Source: Purshia tridentata
Taxonomy: Eukaryota > Streptophyta > Magnoliopsida > Rosales > Rosaceae
Reading direction: 5' to 3'
NCBI GenBank assembly: GCA_003254885.1
Contig: QANT01002444.1
Location: 1-29,019, forward strand
DNA length: 29,019 nt
Shown: positions 20,163 through 29,019 of the stretch, one piece after another
Numbering within the stretch: the stretch's first letter is position 1
Layout of the letters: each line of letters opens with the position of its first letter
Program-made: the position numbers and the translations under genes
The notes under the pieces: model-generated
What the model was told of the DNA's origin: nothing
Database searches by the model: none
The model's input: only the letters and a program-made list of their open reading frames with translations

Positions 20163-21557
20163 ATGGCCAAGAGGAAGAAAGGAGAGACATTCGAGCCAAG
20201 ATCCTGCTCCAAGAGATCTAAATTAGAGGGACATCAGCTATTGGGAAAGGTGCCCAGGCATATTAACTTCACAAAATATACTCCTCTGAACACGAGCATT
20301 GAAGTCATACTAGAAAAGATCCGATCTCAGCTCCCAAAGTCAAAGCCGATCAAAGGAGTTCCTGAAAAGTACAGAAAGGAGGAGATATATTGTAAGTATC
20401 ATGAAGCTCATGGCCATGTCACCAAGGATTGCTTTTGCCTCAAAGACGCCATCGAGAATCTAGTCTGGGACAGTAAGATCCCCCAATTCTTGGGTAAGTC
20501 CGATAAGAAACAAAAAGGAGGGGAGAAGCAACTTACTATTGATGGGCATCTTGAGAAAGTGCACGTATCTTCTATTAGAGGGGGGCTGACCCTGATAAGA
20601 AATTCGAACAGAGCTCAGAAGAGCTATGCTCGGAATGCCGCTCAAGCTCATGGTTTATTCTCTATTATCTCATATGAGCCAAACACTTTAAAAAGACAAT
20701 GGAAGGACTGGGCACCTGTTACTTTCATGCCAAACGAGAAACAAGGTCTGATCTTCCCACACTATGATCCACTCGTTATAATATCTAAAGTGGCAAACCT
20801 AACAGTAGCTCGGACATTCATGGATGTAAGCAGTGTTGTCAATGTGCTATATCATTCGGCCTTCTAGCTTCTAAGGTTGAAGGATGAACAATTAGAGACA
20901 AACACCCCAGCCCTTATCGAATTTCGAGGAGAGGCTGTCCAACCCCTTGGACATATCTACTTGTCCCTCTCACTCGGATCAGGTCTGATCAAGAAAACAT
21001 GTACTACCTGTTTTATCATGGTCAAAAGACCTTCTGCTTACAATATCATCTTGGGAAGACTGGCTCTGATCAACCTCGACTGCATCATTCATTATGCTGA
21101 TCTCCTGATCAAATGCCTTGTGGAAGATTATTGCATAGAGATTAGAGGTGATCAATGCTTAGCTAGAGCTTGTTATGTGACTTCCCTTAAGCAGAAGGGA
21201 CATGTTGAGGCACGATAAATGGATACCATAACAAGGTCAGACCCGAAGCCCAAACTTGGAGCACTCGAACTTGCATTCGAGCAGAACCCAACCTCCCGAC
21301 CTTTCCCGGCACATGATTTTGAGGAAGTATCTATCAACGAGGATCATTTGGATCAGATGGTTAAGATCAACTCTCAACTTAACCCTTTGCAACGGGTACA
21401 TGTCCTAGCTTTCCTCCAAGTCAACACTAAAGTCTTTGCATGGTCGTATGACGATATGCTGGGAATTTCTTTTGATGTCATCACCCATCGGCTAAACATC
21501 GACCTAGAGTTCAAGCTGATTAAACAAAAAAGAAAAGCTTACGATGCAACTAGATAT
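20163..21557 (+). pseudogene. Broken pol gene: zinc knuckle, protease and RT start
   Basis: One frame holds all segments, split by TAG at 20865-20867 and TAA at 21216-21218. YCKYHEAHGHVTKDC (near 20390) is a C-x2-H-x4-H-x4-C knuckle typical of this lineage. The protease active-site region reads FMDVSSVVNVLY: the Asp remains, but the Gly of the usual D-(S/N/T)-G triad is missing. RPSAYNIILGR (near 21030) is the protease C-terminal motif, and the RT leader WSYDDMLGIS follows near 21440. The frame then runs into transposon DNA at 21558, so the last about 36 residues of that open frame are not retroviral-type sequence. Confidence 0.82.
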
Positions 21558-21660
21558 CACTACTACAAAATACCCCATTCAATATCAGTGATTCACTTAT
21601 ATAAAAGCCTTCTAAAAACCAATATAAGAAAGCATGATATTAATTCGAGTTTACATATCA

Positions 21661-22998
21661 GTGTATAATTGATATCTAAAAATGGTATTACATCATAAAT
21701 TAGTAACATTGTAATATTAAAAGAACTTACTATATCAGTTTTTACCTTCCAGATGAAAAAAAAAAACAATAACTGATATATTTTACATGTATTATATCGC
21801 TTTTTTTTTTTATAAGCACCGCTATCTTATATATGTATTATATTAGTTTGAGTTATAGAATTGATATAGACATACCCATAGACATCAGTTTCTACCTATC
21901 TTAAGATGCCATATAGTCATCAAAATCTGATTTGGCTTATGAATGATATCTATTTTTATGGAAACCGATATATAATCCATTATTGGTATCAGTTTATTTA
22001 TTCATAACTGAATATATTCAATAATTCTTCAATACCATTGCACATGTATTGCATATTTTTTAAGTGGCCAAACTATTGAGATAAATGCTCAACATCCATT
22101 CAACATACATTAAATAATAAAGATCCTCATTTCTCATAAATTTCAACATCTTCAAGTACCCAAAATATCTCTACATATAACAAAAATTAATGGGAGACCT
22201 CATCTCTAACCTCATCCTTAAAATCTAAGATAGACCTATATAGCCAGTTTGTACAAATATAAGGCATGACAATGCACACTTGTTCTAATTTGTATCATAG
22301 TAATTCATGAGGGTAAATAATTTTACAAACTATTTGAATAAAAATTAACCCATGAAATCTGACCACATTGGCTTCAATTTCCTCCTATGATTGTGTACTG
22401 CTTTCCTTATAAATTTAATCACTTAACAACTGAAAAATCAAACAAAATTACAAAATTACAATGGCAAGAGGCAGCAGTTATTGCCAGTCCTCATACGAGA
22501 TAGCATATAAAGCAAAGTAAAACATATCACCACCTCATGTAGGTACAACTTTGAATCTCCAACATTAACAATGATGTCTATTGCCAAATCAATCGCCATA
22601 TTTATGCACATACAAAAGTTCTTTTGTGTTATTCAGAACCAAAGATATAGCAAATTCCAGATATTACTCCAATTCAAGTACCATTTATATCTCAAACTTA
22701 TATGCAAGATTCTACTCAAATATAAATTGCAACCATGATGGTCTGGGAAGGTGGCATCTTTCAAAAGTAAAATAGAAAGTAAATAAATAAGCTATAAGAA
22801 AGTTAACTCTCTTCCTATGAAAATGGCTAAAAAATCTAAAAGTACATGTATATATATAACTGCTACTTTGAATTACAAGAGCCCATTAATCTAATTAAAT
22901 TGTTGCTACAAAGAATCTGAAATAAAAACCCAATATTCAACAAATGGTTTAAAATACAAGAGCTTAAAAAAATGATGCTACAAAGTATATGAGAAACA
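21661..22998. other. Non-coding interior of the CACTA element, left part
   Basis: AT-rich with the ATATCAGT repeats in its first 350 bases. No reading frame resembles a transposase on either strand. On the minus strand 22100-22440 reads like a UTR or intron, but I cannot assign it. Confidence 0.4.
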
Positions 22999-23699
22999 AA
23001 ACCAATTAGGGCTGGTTTGATCGAAAAACCGGGAACCGTTCCAAAACCGGTGCTACCGATACCGAAGGAACCAAAACCGAATAGGATCGAAACTGAAATA
23101 ACAATAATCGGACCGAACCGGGAATGTCGGTTCGGTCTTAGTTCTCATAATCTAAAACCGTCGGTTTACCGAACCAAACCGAATATATACGAATTAATCT
23201 TCAAATTTATATATTTATACTCATTTACCATTTTTTATAATAAAATTATTATTAACCTAGCTATATTTTAAATAATAAAATATATTTTACATATCCATTA
23301 CACTATTAAAATATTAAACCATATATATTTCATAATTATTTCAAATTAACCACATATTTATTATATGGTTTGTACATGTAGGGCCATATATTTGACATTT
23401 GTAGGGTTTAAAGTTTAAAACCATATAAATATTACATAATTAAAGTATTACTATATGAACCCTATATATTTGATATTTCTACTTTTCTAGTATAATTTGA
23501 TATCAATTAATACTTATAAAAAATATATCTTTAAGTTTGAAACTTTGAAGTTACGAGTCACTAACTTATATTATAGAGTTAGACTATGGTTATAACTTAT
23601 AAGTTATATTATATATGTAATATTGATTAAAAGTTAAAACTACAAAAATTTGTTGTTATTTGTAATACTTATATTATATTTTATTAGGGATTTACTTAG

Positions 23700-25073
23700 G
23701 GATGGGTCGTTTACTTGTTTGAGTCAGGCAACCGCATTCGCAAACCTCACTCATTCATTTCGTGTCTCAGCCTCTCTTTTTCTCTAAGTTCTGTTCTCTT
23801 TGCCTGAAACCTCACCCACACTCTCAAAGTCACAGACTCATAGACTCAATCTCTCTCTGCGCCAAAGGCCCAAAACCAACCTCACAAACATAGAAACCTT
23901 ATCTCTCTTCTTCTTTGCTAATCCGTCTCTCACTCTCTATTTCTCGCTCTCTGTGTCTCATTCGATCTCTCCCTCTTCTCTGTCTCTCAAGAGTGAAGTC
24001 GCCACTACCCATTAGACTCACCACCTCCATCCACCAAGGTAAATGTTTCGTCTCTGATTTGAGATTGAAATTAGGGTTTTAAATTTTCAATTGCGGTTTC
24101 GAATTAGGTTTCCAAATTGGGGGTTTTATGTTTCAAATTAGGGCGTTACAGGGTTTGGGTATTTGAATTAGGTTTTTAAATTGGAGGTTTTAAAATTAGG
24201 GTTTCTAAATTTATGGTTTTAAATTGGGGGTTTTGAATTGGGGGTTTTGATTTGGGGGTTCTGAAATTAGGGTTAGTGGGTTTAGGGTATTCGAATTAGG
24301 GTTTTAAATTGGGGGTTTTGAAATTAGTGTTTTAAATTGGGGGTTCTGAAATTGGGGTTAGAGGGTTTAGGGTTTTTGAATTAGGGTTTTAAATGGTGGT
24401 TTTGAAATTAGGGTTTCTAAAATTAGGGTTTTTGAAATTAGTGTTTTAAATTAGGGGTTTTACATTGGGGGTTTTGAAATTAAGGGTTTTAAATTGGGGG
24501 TTCTAAAATTGGGGTTAGAGGGTTTAGGGTTTCGAATTAGGGTTTGAAATGGGGGTTTTGAAATTAGTGTTTTAAATTGGGAGTTTTACATTGGGGGTTT
24601 TAAATTGGGAGTTCTGAAATTGGGGTTAGAAGGTAGGGTTTTCGAATTAGGGTTTTCAATGGGGGTTTTGAAATTAGGGTTTCTGAATTAGGGTTTTAAA
24701 TTGGGGGTCTTGGAATTAGGGTTAGAAGGTTTAGGGATTTCGAATTGGGGTTTTCAGGGTTTGAGGTTTCTGAAATTAGGGTTTTAAATAAAATTGGGGC
24801 TTTTATGCAATTCAATGTATGCTTATGATTGTTTATCTAAATTCTAATCATTTTAATGGTTTGGTGCAAGGTTTTGAAGATTGGGGTTGAAATAGTAGCT
24901 GTGCGCCTTCTTTGCTTGCTGATTGGAGACTTGGGAGTTGCTGTCTTTACTCAGGTATAATTTTATAACTGTATAGCACTATAAGTAAAGCTAATTTAGG
25001 ATTAATTTAGGGACCTATGTTTAATTGGAATGTTTATTAATTGTTGGGTAATTGTTAATTGTTCATTTGTTAG
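23700..25073 (+). other. Inferred leader exons and introns of the hAT transposase gene
   Basis: A CT-rich stretch (23750-24036) resembles a plant 5' UTR and ends in CACCAAG/GTAAAT, a good donor at 24039. The G/T-rich array follows as intron. A short exon probably ends at CTCAG/GTATAA (donor 24955). The next acceptor is TTTGTTAG (to 25073), six bases before ATG at 25079. All from splice-site appearance; transcription not shown. The acceptor of the first intron (about 24869) is a guess. Confidence 0.4.
24060..24800 (+). repeat. G/T-rich array of telomere-like words in the hAT leader
   Basis: About 740 bases built from variants of AATTAGGGTTTTAAATTGGG and GGGGGTTTTGAAATTAG, nearly free of C on the plus strand. 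A longer unit of roughly 110-150 bases, ending in GGGGTTAGAGGGTTTAGGGT, recurs about three times in diverged form. GGGTTT and TTTAGGG words resemble the plant telomere repeat but are interspersed and irregular. Many G3-G5 runs on one strand make quadruplex or R-loop formation possible (inference). Confidence 0.85.
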
Positions 25074-25078
25074 GGTAC

Positions 25079-27193
25079 ATGGATTCTAGAAGTTCAAATT
25101 TCAAGACTGTACATGCCTCTGTTATGTCTACTGTCATAGTAATCCACCTAGTGAGTATGCATCCAAATCTAAGAACACTAAGTCTTTGGTGTGGGTATAT
25201 TGCACCAAGTTCCAAAAAATACATGAACATCATAAGACTATGTGGCCATTTGCTAAATGTAACACTTGTAAACAAGAATTTCCAACCCACACTACTCACA
25301 ATGGTATCACTAGAATTCTGAAACACTTGCAAAGACAATGTGAAAAATGCCCAGCTTATATAGGCAGCCAATCTAAATCCCAACCCACCATTACACAAGA
25401 TATAATGGGGGCTCCACTGATTCCTCATTCATTTAATCAAAAAAGGCATGAAGAAAAGGTTGTTAAGTGGGTAATTAGAGATGAAATGCCTTTTAGAGTG
25501 GTTAAGGGAGTAGGGTTTAAGGATATGATAAGTGACTTGTGTCCTAGGTTTAGGATACCATATAGGAAAAAGATAGCTGCTGGAGTTTTAGATTTGTACA
25601 ATGTAGAGAAGGCAAAATTTATGAGTGTGATTTCTAATCAAAGAGTAAGTATAACAACTGATACTTGGACATCTGTTCAGAATATTAATTACATGGTAGT
25701 GACTGCCCATTTTATGGACTGCAAGTGGAAGTTGCATAAGAGGATTATAAACTTCACAAAGATAACAAGTCATAAGGGTGAGGACATAGGGAAGGTTCTT
25801 GAAGGCTGTTTGAGGAGTTGGGGTATAGAAAAAGTCTTTAGCATTATGGTAGACAATGCTAGTGCAAATGATGGGGCTGTTGAGTACATGAGTAAGAGGT
25901 TGAAGGAGGCAAATATATTGCTTTTTAATGGCATGTACTTGCACATGAGGTGTGCTTGTCACATCCTCAATTTGATTGTGAAAGATGGTTTGAAGGAACT
26001 TTTTGGGTCAATAGAAGCAATTAGGAATTGTGTGAAGTATATTCACTCAAGTCCTCAAAGATTGGATAAGTTTAGGGACTATGCCATTCTTTTGAAGATG
26101 GAGACAATGTCCAATGTTCTTTTAGATGTGCCAACTAAGTGGAATTCCACTTACAAGATGTTGGAAAGGGCTGCAAAATACAAACAGGTGTTTAGTAGGA
26201 TCGCTAATGCCATTTGTAGGCTATTTTCTTGAGAAATAAAAGGATGGGACAAAAAGGGTGGGTCCTCCAAATGATGAGGATTGGGATAAGGCAAAAGCAT
26301 TTGTGCATTTCCTTAAAAAATTTTATGATGCTACCTTAGTCTTTAGTGCCACCAAAACTTGTATAGCCCCACTGATTTTTGTTCAAATAAGGGAGTTGCA
26401 ATGTGAGATTGAGGATCTACAAAAAGATTATAGTAATTTGTTGTTGCAAAGGGTGGCTGCCTCAATGTTGCGTAAGTTTAACAAGTATTAGGGTAGTTTT
26501 GAAAACGTTAACAAGCTGGTGTATGTCTCACATGTTTTAAATCCTAAATTCAAGCTCCAAATGATTAAAAATGCATATGAGGAATTAGGGGCAGATTCTG
26601 AAAAGATTTTTCAAATAATTTGTGAGATTAGAGAATGCTTGTTAGGTTTGTATAATGTATACAAAGGAGGATCAACTAGTATTGTACAACCAAATTCATC
26701 AAATAATGTCATTTAAGAAGTTGGACTTACTAGGCTATAAATGAAACTTAAAAGAAAAAGATTGGATGAAGAGGCATTAGAGATATCCAATAAAGTTGAT
26801 AAGTATTTGAGTGATCCATTTGAGAAGCTAGAAGGGCAGGGTTTTAATCTCTTAGATTGGTGGAAGGTTAATCAATCTTGGTACCCAATCCTCTCAAAAG
26901 TTGGTAAGGATCTCTTCTCCATACCAATCTCAACAATGGGTAGTGAGAATGCATTTAGCTTGGGAAGGAGGATTGTAAATCCTTTTAGAACTTTTTTGAC
27001 CCCAAAAACAGTAGAGGCATTAGTGTGTACAGCTGATTGGCTTAGGGGAGAAGAATTCAATTTTTACAAGGAGCCCACCTATGAGGAAGTTGCATTCTAC
27101 AAGGAACTTGAAGAAGTTGAATCAAGTAATTGCTTGCTGCACTTTTGCCATTTTATATTTTTTTCTCTTGCCTTTTATGTGCTGCATTTTTAG
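25079..27193 (+). pseudogene. hAT-Ac transposase (BED finger, RICESLEEPER-like), disrupted
   Basis: Read in pieces. ATG at 25079 opens MDSRSSNFKTVHASVMST, then the frame shifts near 25125. The main piece to 26232 has a BED finger (CNTC, then HLQRQC), the hAT core with DTWTS (first catalytic Asp, 25660), VDNASANDG (second Asp, 25852) and the RCACHILNL motif. The frame shifts back at about 26215 (TAA at 26237). The C-terminal part (GPPNDEDWDKAKAFVHFLKK onward) has TAG at 26489, where relatives usually have Trp, and TAA at 26714 and 26738. The dimerisation region is intact (GSENAFSLGRRIVNPFRTFL). Two opposite shifts and four stops make it non-functional; domains are otherwise well preserved, so decay is recent. 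Confidence 0.88.
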
Positions 27194-27371
27194 TTAGTTA
27201 ACTGTTTTTTTTATGATTTTGAAGTGATGAATTCCTCCCAAATTTCTAAAACCAAAATTGTAGTTGCTTCTTTTAGTTCTAGCTGATTCTTAATGTAAGT
27301 TATCTTATTGCTTTCTTCTATGTTTTTTGTGTCTATGTCTTCTATTAGTACTAACTTGGATTTTTGGTTGT

Positions 27372-27620
27372 TTTGTTTAGAACTTGGATGGTGCTTGGTC
27401 CAAGGCTTGCTGCTGCCTGCTGGCTACTTTGTTTAGAACTTGGATGGTACTTGGTCTAAGGCTTGCGGCTACTTGCTGGCCACTTTGTTTAGAACTTGAG
27501 TTTTTGTTGCATTTTAATAATATGTAATTTTATGCATGTTGGCTGCTGGCTACTTTGTTTAGAGCTTGGTTGCTCCCTGTTGGCTACTTTGTTTAGAGCT
27601 TGGCTGTTGGCTGCCATGTA
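27372..27620 (+). repeat. 56-bp tandem repeats in the hAT 3' region
   Basis: TTTGTTTAGA recurs at 27372, 27428, 27484, 27554 and 27588; the first three are exactly 56 bases apart. Each is followed by (A/G)CTTGG(A/T) and a TGGCTAC or CTGCTGGC word. The later units are shortened or interrupted. It lies between the transposase gene and the right subterminal region. Confidence 0.8.
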
Positions 27621-28066
27621 TTATAATTATTATATTGAACTTAAAACAATATTTGTATTTTTTTATTTGGACTTGAACTTGGACTGATTTTGAACAATGA
27701 ATTTTATGGATAACTATACTAGGGATGAATGGATAATAGATCATAGATGAATAATATAGATTATGGTTTTGAATTGATTATTTATTGTTTTATAGGTGGT
27801 TTACTTGATTAATTGAATCTAAAAAATAAAATGGCCCAAAGTGGCAAAAAATTTGAAAATGAAATAAGAAAAAAGGTTTAAAATGTGGCCCAACTTTTTT
27901 CGGTAAAAAGCCCAAGCCGAGCTGGATGGTACCAGATTCTCGGTACAACCGGAGTTCAGTTTACCGGAGCTCAGTTGGCATAAGTGGCTGACCGGGACAC
28001 TCGGTTCGGTACTCGGTTATTTAGTTTTGGTTCGGTTCGGCTCGATTACCCAACCCTAAAACCAAT

Positions 28067-29019
28067 ATTCAAACAGTACCAGCTAGTTAAGATCTTCGAT
28101 TTACTCATCTCTTCTCCTTTGGTTCCAAGTGTCAAAGTCAGCAAGTATAAGTCCTTTACCCATTGTTGGTTCTAGAAACTCCCTAAGTGGAACATATTCA
28201 ATCAAGTAAAAATTACTTTTTATAAAAAACTTAGAAATTAAATACACACTCAAACTAACAGGTGGACCAGAAAAATTCGATTAAGAGAAGGTTCCCCAAT
28301 TTCAAAAAACATAGCTAGTTCTAGTGTTGACAATGTGTTTGATACAGGCCTTCATGGCCAGCCCATTCTGGTCCACAAGTTAGTTTGTTAAGCTAAATAC
28401 ACAATAAATTACTTGTTATAGATAAAGATAGCTACATTACAGACTGCCAAAAAGTTCTTATCAGACAACAATTTTTAATTCCATCTTGTGTTATCTCTCT
28501 CACTACAAGAGTCTTCTTATTCCCTTATAATATACTAGTCAAGACATCCGTTAATGGATATACTTATGTCCACAATATTAAAGCAGATAGATAGTCATGT
28601 ATGTTCATTTCTTTCTTTTCCATAATCTATTTACTTTCATCCAGACTTTTTCCAACTTGCTATATTCTCAAAAAAACAATTTTAAGAAAAATTTTTATAC
28701 AAATACTACTCACCCTAACCTGGTTAACGACATTCATTGCAAAAGGCTCACAAGTTGTTGTAGTTTCACTCTTTGAGAAAGGCCTGAAGTTGAAATTAGC
28801 AAAAATAAATTGATAATGCTCAAAAAAAGAATAAAAATTGTAAAGTCACCACAAATAATTTCTAAAATGAAATAGAACAGAGTCTAGGTAGGAAACATGT
28901 AGCTGATATTGGGTAAGTAAAAACTGAAGAACTGAAATAAATGAGAGAACCTTGCAACGCATAGTAACATAAAGTTAAATACACAAGAGGAATGCTAGCC
29001 ACAGTCGCCCAAAGCGACT
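28067..29019. other. Sequence right of the hAT element
   Basis: Presumed to be the continuation of the CACTA element after the hAT insertion. AT-rich, with no recognised gene. A minus-strand frame at about 28290-28385 (LVDQNGLAMKACIKH) is short and unassigned. Confidence 0.35.

Larger units (their letters stand above)
18022..21557 (+). mobile_element. 5' part of a decayed Ty3/gypsy (Tat-like) LTR retrotransposon
   Basis: In order: LTR end, primer-binding site (18573), gag (18681-20160), zinc knuckle and protease (20163-21218), and the start of reverse transcriptase (to 21557). At 21558 it is cut by a CACTA terminus, inside the codons after KQKRKAYDATRY. The remaining RT, RNase H, integrase and 3' LTR are not in the window. 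Gene order, knuckle type and the PSAYN-ILGR segment place it near Tat/Athila-like gypsy elements. Frameshifts and stops show it is not autonomous. Confidence 0.85.
23007..28058 (+). mobile_element. Structurally complete 5052-bp hAT (Ac-like) transposon
   Basis: A perfect 8-bp TSD, AAACCAAT, lies at 22999-23006 and 28059-28066. The ends are TAGGGCTGGTTTGATCGA (left) and TAGGGTTGGGTAATCGA (right, reverse complement). Both subterminal regions are dense in CCGAAC/GTTCGG and ACCGG words (23030-23170 and 27898-28045), likely transposase-binding repeats. Between them are a pyrimidine-rich leader, a G/T-rich intron, a transposase gene of the BED-finger RICESLEEPER-like type, and a 56-bp repeat tract. 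Complete ends with a broken gene suggest it can move only if a related transposase is supplied. Confidence 0.92.
21558..29019. mobile_element. CACTA (En/Spm) type element, left terminus and body, running off the window
   Basis: CACTACTACAAAATA at 21558 is a classic CACTA terminus and falls exactly where the gypsy RT stops. Subterminal copies of ATATCAGT follow at about 21582, 21655, 21732, 21775 (inverted), 21883 (as ACATCAGT) and 21987 (as GTATCAGT), the repeat pattern expected of CACTA ends. The 3-bp duplication would be TAT (21555-21557). No matching TAGTG end was found by eye before 29019, so the right end is presumed outside. No CACTA transposase is recognised. The hAT element at 23007-28058 lies within it. 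Confidence 0.6.

Noticed and set aside
23800..24015. 71-residue Ser/Leu-rich frame
   Set aside because: It comes from the CT-rich leader of the hAT gene; composition explains it.
24060..24800. Interstitial telomere array
   Set aside because: TTTAGGG words are present but irregular and mixed with TTAAATTGGGGG and GAAATTAG units; there is no run of exact telomere repeats.
28290..28385. Minus-strand frame LVDQNGLAMKACIKH as a CACTA transposase exon
   Set aside because: About 25 residues, no motif recognised and no neighbouring exon that joins it.

Overview
The window reads as nuclear DNA of a eudicot plant. It holds one large intron-rich host gene with plant-specific domain order, AT-rich non-coding DNA, (CT)n microsatellites and many plant-type transposable elements with recognisable target-site duplications (TSDs). 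The species cannot be fixed from the sequence. No prokaryotic features, CRISPR arrays or RNA genes were recognised.

Left flank and host gene (1-17640). A MULE-type non-autonomous DNA transposon (373-1274, perfect 9-bp TSD) lies downstream of the only intact host gene. That gene is a PH / RCC1-repeat / FYVE / BRX protein (PRAF family) on the minus strand, with ATG at 16227 and stop at 2207-2209. Nine exons join to 3321 nt (1106 codons plus stop). All eight introns are GT-AG; introns 1-7 are phase 0 and intron 8 is phase 2. The introns carry most of the repeats: a hAT-like MITE in intron 8; a 1040-bp hAT MITE with perfect 8-bp TSD, a LINE 3' remnant, a 171-bp foldback MITE and a (TC)34 tract in intron 6; a MITE-like inverted repeat and a diverged duplication in intron 2; and a poly-A/N assembly blemish in intron 1. 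The presumed 5' UTR has a (CT)17 tract and a 45-codon upstream ORF whose ATG is the first one in the leader.

Transposon nest (about 17640-29019). A decayed Ty3/gypsy element of the Tat-like type (LTR end, primer-binding site, gag, CCHC-like knuckle, protease, start of reverse transcriptase) is cut inside the reverse transcriptase by a CACTA-type terminus at 21558. About 1.4 kb further in sits a structurally complete 5052-bp hAT element (23007-28058, perfect 8-bp TSD). It has a BED-finger/hAT transposase gene broken by frameshifts and stops, a G/T-rich leader intron made of telomere-like GGGTTT words, and subterminal CCGAAC/GGTTCGG motifs. The insertion order is therefore gypsy, then CACTA, then hAT.

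The host gene appears intact. Every transposon gene seen is broken. I found no new multi-gene system. The most useful leads are the in-frame upstream ORF, the palindromic 33-bp repeat inside the MULE, and the G-rich hAT leader intron.
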